Positions 1 through 10,797 of a stretch of DNA of 64,000 bases are shown here, one piece after another. The notes under the pieces are model-generated. The model was not told the origin of the DNA. It was given only the letters and a program-made list of their open reading frames with translations, and searched no databases. How positions within the stretch are numbered: the stretch's first letter is position 1; every line of letters starts with the position of its first letter. Source of the DNA: Catonia carolina. Taxonomy: Eukaryota; Arthropoda; Insecta; Hemiptera; Achilidae. The position numbers and the translations under genes were made by a program. Where the stretch lies: contig JAQMRL010000006.1 of assembly GCA_035578175.1 (NCBI GenBank), forward strand, positions 64,898,001 to 64,962,000, given 5' to 3'.

Positions 1-888
1 ACAATACTTTCTCTCTTTCTATATCACAAAGTTAAACACCGATAAAAACAAACCATAAAAATTTCCAAAGAGCAAATAAAACAAAATATCGTGCCTCGTT
101 ATCGATACTAACAAAACATATTACAAACAAGTTTCAAAACCGAACAAAAAAAACCCATTTTATTTTACAATGTCGTTATTGTATCATATCATATTTTTCT
201 AGTTTGGTTCATTTATTATGCGCACAGAAAAGGAGGTGAGGAAGAAAAAGAAGAAGACGAAGAAGAAGAGTGAAAAAACTCGTGAGAACTTTTCTTTCGA
301 TGAACCTGACCATAATGGTTGAACAATTTACATCCGCGTTTCTTGTCTATAAGTTTTATATACAAAATCAATCTATCATATTTCTAAAGGGATGTATTTT
401 GTTAACAAAAAAAAAAAAAAACAATTCTGATCTCTATATAATTATGTGGTACTTATCTGACAATTTTAATATTAAAATCGTCATTATGTTTATTATTATG
501 TTATAGATAATAACATAAATCATTTGCTATGTACACCACACTCGTGTACAGATTGTGTAAATTTCTCCCACGCTGTTCATTATGATATAATTAGTTGTAC
601 AGTTGTACATGGATAAGGTTTAATTTATGAAGTATTTATTACATAAATATTTTCATCACTATCACTTTTGTTCTTATACGGGACACTACATCCACACAAC
701 AAAGCGAAAAAGTACTTCGTTCTTAAGAAATCCAATACTGTAAATATGTACCTAAATAATTATGAAATTAGTAAAATGAAATTTGCCTCCCCTGATCCTC
801 GAAAGTTGACCCTCCGTTTACACGTATTTTATTTTAACGCGGTTTCAGTTATACGCGGTCATTACTACATTCCTCGAACGCTTTTTTT
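1..888. other. Unassigned AT-rich stretch with a purine-rich tract
   Basis: No gene or known repeat is recognised. A GA/GAA-rich tract lies at about 228-276 and an A run at about 406-420. Short open frames here lack any recognisable motif. The segment near 855-880 weakly resembles the sequence just beyond the jockey-like relic near 10140-10165, so a decayed LINE 3' end is possible but not shown. Confidence 0.5.
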
Positions 889-1806
889 ACTTTCTCTTGC
901 CTATATGAATGTATAGGAAGTAAAGTATTGTTTTCATGTCGATTTTTCGAAATCGAGTTTTCACCGGATCTACACGTTTTCAGACCCCCTGAACCCAAAA
1001 AACATGTTTTTAGCGATTGGTCTCTCTGAGTGCGTGCGTGATCAGAATATCTCAAGAACGGAACATCGTACGAACTTGAAACTTTAGTTACATACCACTA
1101 CTGGACCCGAGACGAACATTTTCATTAAAAGCGGTCAACCGGAAGTAGTAGTTTATTCGCGTAATTTTTCACTTTTTTGCGATTTTCTCAAAAACTGGTC
1201 TCACGATTTTTTTCTAAAATCGCCTGGTTTACTAAATTTTTCATGCTCTACAAGATAGGGTAGGCGCCATGTTTTCAAAAAATTCTTGGTGAGGCTGTTT
1301 TCACGTAAAAAAATTTGTTAATTATGGCTTTAATTTGCGTTTTAGTGCAAAATTTCTATAATAAACAATGTAGAGAATTTAAAATCCTACAACTTTTATT
1401 TTTAACATTTTTTTGTATAACACTTAGTTCAGCAGTAATTAGCGATTTTTTATTTTTTCTCACGAAAACGAGTGAAAAATCTTTTTTTTTAAATTTCGGC
1501 ATTAGTATGCATTTTACGACAAAAGTGTATATAATCAATTTATAGGAAATTAAAAGATCTACAACTTTTATTAAGAGCATTTTTCTATACAGAGCCTAGT
1601 TGAGCGTGAAAGAGTGATTTTCCGTATTTTGAAGCTAAACTAAGGTTGATTTTCATTTTGCGTCTTTCACTCAAGATTACAATAAGATTATGTTTTTTGA
1701 AGTTAGTTTATTTGTTTATTTGTAATGTTTCATTACTAATGTTAGGTTATATTGTTAATTATTTGCATTGGCAAAAGAAAGGTGTGCGAGTGTTTCACAC
1801 CAGATT
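889..1806 (+). repeat. Repeat C, near-complete copy (C1)
   Basis: Starts with ACTTTCTCTTGCC followed by a small palindrome (TATATGAATGTATAGG), continues through the conserved blocks around CGAAATCGAGTTTTCACCGG, AACGGAACATCGTACGAAC and CAACCGGAAGTAGTAG, and ends with a GGCAAAAGAAAG motif (inverted relative to the start) and TTTCACACCAGA. The same order recurs in many copies in the window on both strands. No protein is encoded. The short inverted ends suggest a MITE-like element; mobilising enzyme unknown. Confidence 0.8.
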
Positions 1807-2366
1807 TTTATCTATATCTTAATTGGTGGCAATTTTCAAAGTATTGTCATGTAACATTTTAGGTTGTCCGTCGGTCACACCCAGATGTCAAAAACTACTA
1901 GAGATAGCAAGCAACAAATGGTTTTCGGATTCATAATCTACACAGAAAGTTAGTTAGTGGGCCTGAATTGGGTATCATGTTCCAGTTTCAATCGAACGTG
2001 GCCTAAAAACGAAGTCAAAAAATCAACGTCGAAATTTGGAAACCACTTTAGCGTCATTCGACTCCACTTAAAGAGTAGATGCAAAATCACTAACGGTTTC
2101 TGCCATAAGTCAAAAATAGGCGTTTTTAAAAATTGCCACTATTTATGAGACGCGAAGTCTCACGAAAGGGATTTATTTATACCTGTACTATTACAATAAA
2201 TCAATTTATAAAAACGAGAAGAAAAAGATATAAAATAAATTAGTAACACCCAGTCGTGTATGGTCTAGCGTGAAAAATGGTAGAATTTAGACTAAGAAAT
2301 TAAATTTCAAAAAAAAGAAAAACTTTGATACTACGATTTTTGATTTAACTTTTCTACTTTTTTTTA
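1807..2366. other. Unassigned stretch
   Basis: No recognisable coding motif. A short perfect inverted repeat (GAGAC-GCGAA-GTCTC type) lies near 2147-2162. It is probably old repeat sequence, but I cannot place it in the families seen elsewhere. Confidence 0.4.
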
Positions 2367-2471
2367 TGCCCATAACAGGCAGGTAGTGTGTTAAAACATT
2401 TGGACTCGATCTGCTAGTTCCAGGGCTACAAAAATAGTTTTGTTTCTCATCACATGGTCACCAAATTATAT
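2366..2471 (+). repeat. Repeat A, 5' fragment
   Basis: Matches the first 100 or so bases of repeat A (ATGCCCATAACAGGCAGG, then the blocks CTAGTTCCAGGGCTAC and TCATCACATGGTCA). The rest of the element is missing after the ATTATAT junction. Confidence 0.75.
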
Positions 2472-2903
2472 TTATTTCCCAATGCCGACAAGAAAATATC
2501 GTTCAATATAAATGTTAATTTCCTTAATTATACTTCGAAGATCTAAAACTGTTTATTTTAATTCGTGGTCGGAAAATTAATCCACCCAACTATGGTTTCC
2601 CATGTTCAAGAGTAGATCAATTCAGCGCTTCTTTGTTGATTAACTACTGCAACTAGCCTACTACGGTAATCTACTAGTGTCTTAGTAATTACAACTACAT
2701 GTTACTTACTTACATACTAATTAAACTATTAAGACATTATTATTAAAAAAAGAAAAAATATGCTATTATTAGTATGTACAAATAAAAAATAAACAATAAA
2801 AAATGCAAAACAAAATAATTTATTTAAAAATAGAAAACTAAAATCGAAACCGGTAAATGAGCTCATAAAACTATAAATATGTTTCCTGGAGTAACCATTT
2901 TTT
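2472..2903. other. Unassigned AT-rich stretch
   Basis: AT-rich sequence between the repeat A fragment and the LINE relic. On the LINE (minus) strand, the part next to 2904 would be 3' untranslated sequence of that LINE; no tail or target duplication is identified. Confidence 0.4.
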
Positions 2904-3268
2904 CTATAGCTTCTCTCTCCCTACTTCCCATAGCCAAATGGCTACTGAATTTTTATACCTTATGATGTCCGGAATATTTTTAATTTGTAAGGGGAGCAGA
3001 TTGAACAGTTTGAGCGATAAATAGCAGAAATGGTTTTGGTATAAAGTTTTTGAGGCCTTGTGTAAAAGTAAGAGATCCTTGTTCCTGGTATTATAATGGT
3101 GTGCTCTTGTAGTAAAATAGTTTATATTTTTATACGCGAAAATAAGAGCTTCTCTTGCAAATATTTGGCGGATGTCAAGTACGTTGAATTCTTGGAAAAG
3201 CTGTTCCGATGGATACCTTGGTTATCTTTTATTGATTAATCGTAAGATCAACTTCTGCAACTTCTGTA
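2904..3268 (-). pseudogene. Non-LTR retrotransposon ORF2 C-terminal relic
   Basis: Minus-strand translation gives one continuous frame of about 120 codons with a single internal stop (after LINKR). It reads through RYPSEQLFQEFNVLDIRQIF and the block RAHHYNTRNKDLL to LKLFNLLPLQIKNIPDIIRY, the layout typical of the segment after the reverse-transcriptase domain of several arthropod non-LTR elements. Only the 3' end is present, as in 5'-truncated LINE insertions; the upstream side is cut by repeat A at about 3270. The natural stop is at 2904-2906. It belongs to the same broad type as the fragment inside the 57.9-58.3 kb ORF but to a different subfamily. Clade assignment is not certain. Confidence 0.75.
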
Positions 3269-3269
3269 T

Positions 3270-3498
3270 GGACTGAAGCATTTAAAAACAGATAAGGTTC
3301 AGGTGTAAAAGAAACTAGTCTTTCCTCTGAGAGTAAATAATTTCATTATACAGCCAGACTCTGTGGTGAATGAAATGAAGGTGTCATTTGGAGAAGTGAA
3401 GTTGTCACATTTGAATTAAGTGAAGAAGTCAAAGAAGGCGCCTCTTCCTTAGTAAAGCCTCTGGAGGTTCAAACCAGCTGATGACCTAAACAAAAACA
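3270..3498 (+). repeat. Repeat A, 5'-truncated and internally deleted copy
   Basis: Begins at the GACTGAAGCATTT block, retains ACAGCCAGACTCTGTGGTG and ends AACCAGCTGATGACCTAAAC, the repeat A 3' terminus. About 90 bp of the interior (the block with the GAGGAAGGCAATGG motif) is shortened. Confidence 0.8.
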
Positions 3499-3518
3499 CT
3501 TTCTCTTATTTCTTGTTG

Positions 3519-3618
3519 GAAGGAAAGTATTGTTTTAAGTCGATTTTTCGAAATCGAGTTTTCACCGGAAATACACCTTTTCAGGCTCACTGAACCCAAA
3601 AACAAGTTTTTGGCGAAG
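3519..3618 (+). repeat. Repeat C, terminal fragment
   Basis: Contains GGAAGGAAAGTATTG, the block CGAAATCGAGTTTTCACCGG and GAACCCAAAAACAAG in the same order as the first 130 bases of repeat C. The remainder is absent. Confidence 0.75.
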
Positions 3619-3639
3619 ATTTACTGACGATCTATTGCA

Positions 3640-3765
3640 AAGTAAATACGAAACTAAGCCGCCTCCGTGCCCGAAACATACGTAAAAGCGCTAAACTGAT
3701 CTACTTACTACAACGCGAAGCGAAAGGTTCCGAGTTCGATTCCACACTAAATTACATGCTGAAAC
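3640..3765 (+). mobile_element. Possible tRNA-derived SINE head (degenerate)
   Basis: A B-box-like sequence GAGTTCGATTCC lies at about 3732-3743, preceded at tRNA spacing by a weak A-box-like region near 3680. This resembles the Pol III heads of the clearer SINEs at 27.3 and 30.1 kb, but no tail or target duplication is seen. Confidence 0.3.
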
Positions 3766-4718
3766 CCAACGAATGTAAAACACAGTTGCCACTAATAACG
3801 AGAGGAGTTGATGCGACTTTCAATTAAAATAAAACCAAGAAAATGTTCCTTCAGTAAGAACCATGACAATTAAGTAATTATAAAATATGTTAATTTGAAA
3901 CATGAACATACACTAATTACAGAAATTAAACTTAAAAAAAAATAAAATATTTTTACACAAAGATGTATACTGATGTGAAACACAAAGTAACTTTCAATTT
4001 GCAAAAGATACATCTTACTTTATGTATGTAACGATTACAGACCTAGATTAAGCGCCTACCTCCATTCAACAAGTTGTAAGATTTTTTTCTAAACGATACC
4101 GACATCATGTTCGTAATCTTTCTTTATTCTTACAACGTCCCGTCGTCTCTCTTAATAACGCACGCACGAACAAACCCACACACGGTGTGGGAAGAAAGAA
4201 CTACATAGAAAGAAGAAACACAAAACACGACAAAAGCAAGTAAGAAAAATTTTCTTTTTCGTTGTGATGCCTTACAGGGTTTTAATTCGTATAAGTTAGT
4301 ACAGGACAAGAGATTTATCAAAACTTTTTTGTTTGTGGCTCAAATTAATGATACGCCGCATTCTTTTGATTAATGAATGTTTTTTAACTTTTTTTGGAAG
4401 TCACTTTTCAATTTAAAACAGAATTGATCGTGTGAAATAAATAAAAGTAAAGGATAGAGATTGCGTAGGAATTACATTCATCAACATTTTTAACAGACAT
4501 ATAATAATAATAAATTTTCTGAATGACATTTATAAAAACGTCCAAAGATTTGTCATATTAACACAATAAAATAATGGGAAACTGTTGTAAGGAATTTAAA
4601 AGTACACACCAACGTTTATGTATCCACTTAACATAACAGAAGAATTTCACGCCTGTTATATTCCCATCAAAATAGCCTAACTTTTAGTGTCTAAAACTTT
4701 TCTTACATTACATTAATT
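3766..4718. other. Unassigned stretch
   Basis: AT-rich with no recognisable coding or repeat motif. Short open frames, for example on the minus strand at 4130-4321, match nothing I know. Confidence 0.4.
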
Positions 4719-4782
4719 TGGTGTGAAACACCCACATAACTTTCTCTTACCAATGTAGATAATGAACAATAAAACCTACGTT
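4719..4782 (-). repeat. Repeat C, distal-end fragment
   Basis: TTGGTGTGAAACACCCACAT followed by the inverted-end motif ACTTTCTCTTACC matches the end of repeat C opposite the (CA)n side. It abuts a repeat A fragment directly. Confidence 0.7.
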
Positions 4783-4872
4783 TGTTGTTGTACGTCATCA
4801 GCCGAAAGGCTGGTTTAAACCTCTACAGGCTTTAATAAGTAAAACGAAGAGTGAGGTGGTTTACCAATGCCT
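4783..4872 (-). repeat. Repeat A, 3'-end fragment
   Basis: Reads, on the minus strand, the last 90 bases of repeat A. The GTCATCAGCCGAAAGGCTGG hairpin block and GAGTGAGGTGGTTTACCAAT are clear. A short GTTGTTGT run next to it corresponds to the AAC-rich tail. Confidence 0.75.
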
Positions 4873-5654
4873 AACATATGTGGTTTATGGCAAAAAATTT
4901 AAACCCGAATAAATAAAACTGTTAAGTTAACAAATTTAAATACCGTGTTATACAATAATGAAAAACTTTTGGTAAGAAATTAAGAAATTTACACGAAAAA
5001 AATTTAAATTAGAAACGAAATGTAATGGTTAGTTTAATTTTGTTTTTATCAGAGAAGTAAAGATGCGGCCACGTAAAGTAATGTTATCTAAAAGCGTACC
5101 CTATTATCGTAAAGTGTAACAAAAAAGCAATTCCAAAACGTACATTTTATTAAAAAAGAAAAGGAAAGAAAAACCCAAACATAGTGGGCTTTACGTAACC
5201 TACACGTGAGAATGTAATTTTCCCAACTAATTTCTTTGATCAACAAACCGTTCCTTGCAATTTTCTTTAACCAATCTTAATTCAATGTAATTGCTTTGAC
5301 AGATTTCAATGCAGCTCGTAGCAAAAATTTCATTAAGACCCTTACAGGAAAACTTGGATAATCCGAACTCCGGATAAAAAAGTGCTGTGCCTCTTATCAC
5401 ATTGAGTAATGTAGACCAGGAACAATGTTTCCAACTGAAAACCGAAGACGATGATGAAATTGAATTAGGCCCAAATAGAGTAAAACACGAAGACACAATA
5501 AAATGTTTCAATTATTTTTGTATTGGTAAGCAACATTTCGCCGCATTGACTTCTTTAATTGGTTAAAATACGAAAAGACGCAACAGAAAAATCACTAACT
5601 TCAAAGAAAACGACAAAAATCACTGATTTAACCATTTTTGTTATTGTTTACGTG
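4873..5654. other. Unassigned stretch
   Basis: No recognised feature. A 94-codon open frame on the minus strand (5227-5511) has no motif I recognise and unremarkable composition, so it is not called as a gene. Confidence 0.4.
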
Positions 5655-6487
5655 ATCACCCCAAAAGGCTAGTTTGAATCTCTAGAGGCTTTTTACTACG
5701 TAAAACGAGTAGTGAGGTGGTTTACAATTGCCTTCCTCACTGACCGGAAAAGTATGCTTATCAGCATGGCAGGCTCTCCGAAAGCATTTACTTTCCATCC
5801 TGCAAATGACACTTCCACTTCATTCACCGCAGGATCTGGCTGTGGAGGGCAAAGTCGCCCTCTCCCACAGTGAATCAATCCTGAGAGAATGAGACAGAAT
5901 GTGAGAGTGAATCAATCCTGTCCCGATCTCAGAAGGTAAGGTAGGCACACTACTTTTCAGAGCTGGTGATGGAAGAGACGAACGAAAGTGAGAGAGTGAG
6001 TGTTGGTCAGTGACAGCGGGGGAAATTAGGCTACGGTTCCCTTCCACGCCCTACTGACAGTATGTACATTTTTTAACCCAACATTTCCCTTGTAATATTA
6101 TATAAACAGTTCCGAGGGAAGTGGAGGGTCCTTTGCTGCTGTCGGATCAAGTGGCCAGGCAGCGGGCTTTTGGTTGGTAAGGCGGTTGCGGCCTCCTTTG
6201 GGCTGGACGAGGACGCCTCAATTAAATCCAACACAACTTCCTCAATCGTGAGGGAGTGAACATGAGTTTCTCTCGCCGCCTCGGAAAAAAAAGATCTGGC
6301 TGTTTAATTAAATTCGTTTCTGTCAAGAGGAGATAACTCTGACTAGTGCCTTTTACACCTCTACCTCTTCTGTTCATAAATGTTTCAGTCATGTATTTGG
6401 TTAACCATATGATAAGAAACAGAACTCTTTCTTTGTAGCCCTGGAAGTAGCAGATCGAGCGCAAATAATTTAACACTCCACATGCTT
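5655..6487 (-). repeat. Repeat A copy split by a poly(A) SINE
   Basis: The 3' half of repeat A lies at 5655-5843 and its 5' half at 6293-6487, both on the minus strand. They are separated by a 449-bp insertion flanked by an exact 11-bp duplication, GATCTGGCTGT, that belongs to repeat A sequence. Confidence 0.85.
5844..6292 (+). mobile_element. Poly(A)-tailed retroposon (SINE B), copy 1
   Basis: A GC-richer insertion ends in GGAAAAAAAA and is flanked by the 11-bp duplication GATCTGGCTGT (5833-5843 and 6293-6303). A second copy lies inverted at 25960-26349 with its own 13-bp duplication. Together these show target-primed retroposition. The 5' end differs between copies: this one has an extra 60-bp leader that includes a repeat of TGAATCAATCCTG. 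A conserved short frame in both copies reads FLVGKAVAAS then GLDEDASI and ends IVRE-stop, so it could be the 3' end of a LINE rather than a true SINE. No tRNA-like head is visible. Confidence 0.8.
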
Positions 6488-6774
6488 GTTATAGGAAAAT
6501 GAAAAACATTATAGTAAAATTAATTTAAAAAAATGAGTATCAATACCGCAATAATAGCGTTGTTTGCATAAAAATATAGATTACAGGACTTATTTCGGCG
6601 TCTAAAACTCCCCTTGATACTCTACCCACTTCCGTTAAATTGAACCCTACATAATTCGAACAGCCCGGATTTTAATAGGTGAGATTATCCAGGGTATATA
6701 TAACTTACAATGGCCTGTTAAATAAACGAACCAACTTTTATGATATAACGGTAAAACCATTAACAAATCTACAG

Positions 6775-7150
6775 CGTTAAATAATTTGCACTCGATTTGC
6801 TAGTTCCAAGGTTATAAAAATAGTTGTGTTTCTTATCACATGGTCAACCTATTATAAGACTGAAGCATTTACGAACAGAAGAGGTAGAGGTGTAAAAGAC
6901 ACTAGTCAAGAGTTTGTACTCTGAGAGTAATGAATTTCGTTACACAGCCAGACTCTGTGGTGAATGAAATGAAAGTATCATTTGCAGGGTGAAAAGTAGA
7001 TGCTTTTCAGAGGGCCTGGCAGGCTGATAAGCATACTCTTTCAATCAGCGATGTAGACATGGTAAACACCTCACTCCTCGTTTTATTTAGTAAAGCCTGT
7101 AGAATTTCAAACCAGTCTTTCAGCTGATAACCTAAACAGCAATAAACAAC
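6775..7150 (+). repeat. Repeat A copy
   Basis: Near full-length, starting in the TTTGCACTCGATTTGCTAG block and ending GATAACCTAAACAGCAATAA. Carries the internal ACAGCCAGACTCTGTGGTG block. The first 30 bases are degraded. Confidence 0.85.
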
Positions 7151-7933
7151 ACATAAGCTTGCGGAAATCAAAAAACCAGTTTCATATCATGCACTGGTCA
7201 CGAAATTATAAATCGTCTTTTTCTACGATACCAAAATTATTTTTTGAGTAACGACAAAAAAAGTAGATTACAAAACAACAAAGGTTCACAAAATAAAATC
7301 GACAAACAGGAAATCAAAATTAGTACCACAAAAATAATAATAAAAGAAAGTGTGCATAAAAAAACCATTCTAAAGAAAGTACTAAAATAAACACGTTTTT
7401 CCACGTTACCAAAACATTAAACTCAGAACAACACAAGAAAGAAAATATAACCACAAACAAAATAAAACGAAATATTGGTTTACGTTAGTAATAGTTGGTA
7501 ACTGTTATATACAAAGGTTTGAGAAAAAGGGTTTAACAATTTCCATATTAATTTTATTATGCAGCAATTCATTACGGTCTGTCATGTAATATAAATTTCA
7601 ATAAAACATAAAAGCCAATTTAAAAGCATAACGGTTGGCGGATATGCACAATAAATACACAAAATGACATACACCTAATAACTTAATGCCGTACATTTTA
7701 ATAACAATACGTCAAAATTTTCGATAAAATGTGTTTGATATTTTGTCACTATCAGCTGAAACGATAAAATATCGATATTAAAGATAATTTGCACATAAAA
7801 CAACTTTTTTTATTTTTTGAATAATTAATTTACAATTTGGCTTTTAGCAAATTTACAGGGTCTTTTCTGTGTATTTACAAGAATAGAGCGGGGCCAATTC
7901 TGTAACGATAAAGTATTTTCTTCTGTAAACAAA
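7151..7933. other. Unassigned AT-rich stretch
   Basis: Very AT-rich, without recognisable coding motifs. It may include old flanks of the fold-back that follows. Confidence 0.4.
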
Positions 7934-8399
7934 GTATTTTTCATGTTTTTTGTTCTATAAAATTATTAAGAAAAACACACGCCTAATGATAATATATAAT
8001 TTAGTAAAATTTTGATTTTGAAGAAAACCCCGTATTTTTTTAAATACATATGCGAAACATGTTTTCTACATGTGTTATCTTTAAAGACTGAAAAGTTTCT
8101 CGTATACTGACTTTTTATAGTGTTTTGTGATTTTACAAAATTTAATTATGAAAATACCTAGAAACTTAAAAATTAATTATTTTTTTTTATATTTTACTGT
8201 AACATCATTTTCCATAATCACTGCAAAACAAACCTGCCTAATATTTTGTTTATCCGTGAAATAGTGGTTGAACAATGACGATGAATTTGAAAAAATAAGG
8301 TTTTTTCTTCAAAAACACAACTTTTACTAATTTATACATCATCTCATTAAGCGGGTGTTTTTCTAAATAATTTCATAGAACAAAAAACATGAAAAATAT
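7934..8399. mobile_element. Fold-back (inverted-repeat) element
   Basis: Two inverted arms of about 125 bp (about 7934-8060 and 8270-8399) share blocks such as TTTTTCATGTTTTTTGTTCT and TTTGAAGAAAA. The spacer of about 200 bp encodes nothing. I cannot define a target duplication. It is probably a non-autonomous DNA element (MITE-like). Confidence 0.65.
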
Positions 8400-10140
8400 T
8401 TTTTTTTATAAAAGTACGTAATTTCCGACAAGTTTCAGTTGCTTAAAAAAAATTAGATGTATTTTTTCTGAAATGGTTTTACAATCCACAAATTGCTCCC
8501 TTTTACCGGAGGACATAAAGTTATAACCGGGTACGACCTTCAATTCCCCGCAAACATAAGGGTATTATAATTATAAACATAATAAAGTTTTGAAAAATAG
8601 TGTGAAATTTGTTACTGAACGTCATTAGTTTAAACATTTGAAAAACTAACTTATTTTTCATCCTGTAAATTATACCTTTTCACGTAAATAATGCTGCTGT
8701 AATGTGTATAGCTTAGGGTGTTAATAGGTGTAGATTTTTGTCGCGATATTTGGTTTTTTAAAAGAATTTTGAAATGGTTGATTCATCTGTTTGATAAATT
8801 TTCTTTCCAGGGGACAAAGCGGATTAGCGGGCAGATCTAGGAGATACATATCGCCCACGTAAACACATTGACTTGGTCGACCAGCAACCGAAGAAAAACC
8901 CTTTACTGTATTTCGTTCCAACCTATACCTCCCTACTGATTCTGAATCATCACATGTGTTCCCCTTGATCCTCTTTTCCACGTTTCCCCCTACTTCCTCA
9001 CTTCCATCCTTTCTGATAAGTCAGAGTTCTGGTTTGGCTAAGCTTATTTAGTAGCTATAGGCGATCTCTTTAAAGGCTTCCTACTTTCAGCGTTTTCTAT
9101 TCACCTTGCTTTTTTCCTTTTAAAACCTTTTCCAACATTTTATACCTTCTTTGCCTTTCATTTTGATGATTTTCCAGTCCTTTAGTTTATCTCTCTTGTC
9201 TTTTAAAAATATGTCATAAGGTTTTATACAGTTTCGTTTAGCTTTATATTTACATAATTTATTTGAGATTGTATCCAACCATTGTCTCATACTTCTTTTA
9301 CTCACTGCATTTTATCTCGGATCTCTTTTCCCATTCATAAGAAGATTTCAGAATATTTAAAATTAAAATCTTTTATTCTTTTTGTCCGGGTTTTATTTAA
9401 ACTTTCATGTTCTAAAAGATATTTATCTTTTCAGTTTGAAATAGTCACAAGAATATCAATTAACCTAATTTTGAAAGAGTATCCTCATCATGTTTATTTT
9501 TAGAATGTTAACTTTTTTTCTACTAAATTTGGTGTCAGTTTTTCATAATAAACTAATTCCGGGGTTTTATTTGAATTAAAGCTCTCCATGGGAAGATTTT
9601 CTTTCGTACGGCTTTTAAAAAGAGTTAACAGACCACAGAATTATCTCTTTGAGGCATATACGGTAGTTTTGTTCATTTACCCTGATATACACATCCTATT
9701 TTGAGATATGAGAATTTACAGTTTTCTTTGATTCCTTTAGTGTTTTTAGTTTATAATAGATTATGTCTAAAATTAAACATTCCATTTAATAGATGTCCGA
9801 TGAATTTTAGTCTACGTTTTACGAGTTTCTCCACCTACACCCGAGTTTTCTGGTTACTACCGTTCTCTTTCTTGGTACTTTTGTGTTAAGACATTTTGCA
9901 ACGAATACCAATAAAATTATGAACTATTACACATCAAAGTTTCATACATGATTGAACATAGATTATATTGTTCATTTTTTACATTGGCACGAGAAAGTCG
10001 TTTCACACCAATTTTTTTTTCAAGCTGCAGTATGAATTTCTTTTTGACACTTTTAATTGAAATTTAGTATCTGTTATTAAATTAATACAACAATTTCTAA
10101 ATGTGAAGCTAATGTTCCAAAACTTGATTTACTTGAAAGA
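8400..10140. other. Unassigned stretch with two coding-like patches
   Basis: The patch 8721-8981 on the minus strand is locally richer in G+C and open for 86 codons, including VYVGDMYLLDLPANPLCPLE; I do not recognise it. Minus-strand sequence at 9120-9890 is A/G-rich and protein-like in broken frames (for example KTPELVYYEKLTPNLVEK), which could be a decayed transposon ORF. Neither is firm enough to call. Confidence 0.35.
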
Positions 10141-10162
10141 GCGTGCAGTCATTACCACATTC

Positions 10163-10797
10163 CTACAGTTGGCCAAGAAGATCTCTTGGCCAGAGGCGCT
10201 TCAACCGTCTGCGCTGAGCACCCGGTATCGCCCTAGTGAACATGTTTTGTATGAGAGGGTTGTCATGTAATTCAAATTTTTTATGCATCGTCTTGTATAC
10301 TTGTTTCGCGACATCACTTACGTATGGGATTTGTAAGTCTTTGTGCAACATTGAGTTAGTGATGTAAAAGAGGTATTCTGTTATTGTTCGTAGAATCTTG
10401 TTCTGGATCGCTTGTATACATTTCGTGTGAGAAGGTTTAGCAGATCCCCAAAGTTGAACTCCATATGTCCAGATTGGTCTTAAGACTGTCTTGTAGATTG
10501 TTATTTTGTGTGACATGTTTAATTTAGAACGTCTATCGAGTAAGCGTTTCAGTTGATAGAAGCGTGTTTTGGATTTCTGGCGTGTGTGTGTGTGTGACAT
10601 GTACGTTCCATGTAAGTTTTCTGTCCAAGTGTAAGCCTAAGTAGCGTGTTTGAGTAGTGTGAGGTATCGGAATATTATTAATGTAAACGGTTGGGCAGTT
10701 TTGTTGTCTAAGAGTAAACGTCATTTGTTGCGATTTGTTTTCATTAATTTTAATTTTCCAAAGTTTAAGCCATGACTCTATCAGATGTAAATGGTTT
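10163..10797 (-). pseudogene. Jockey-like non-LTR retrotransposon ORF2 C-terminal relic (part 1)
   Basis: The minus strand reads from HLHLIESWLKLWKIKINENK through IPIPHTTQTRYLGLHLDRKL to IYKTVLRPIWTYGVQLWGSA and RRRLKRLWPRDL, the end of a jockey-clade reverse transcriptase (thumb and C-terminal segment). One frameshift sits in a TG run at about 10575-10600. The polymerase catalytic box lies upstream and is not preserved. The reading continues at 11874 after an inserted DNA element. Non-functional. Confidence 0.85.

Noticed and set aside
5820..6047. Minus-strand frame across the poly(A) retroposon
   Set aside because: Antisense to the retroposon and broken in the second copy; the sense-strand short frame is the better candidate.
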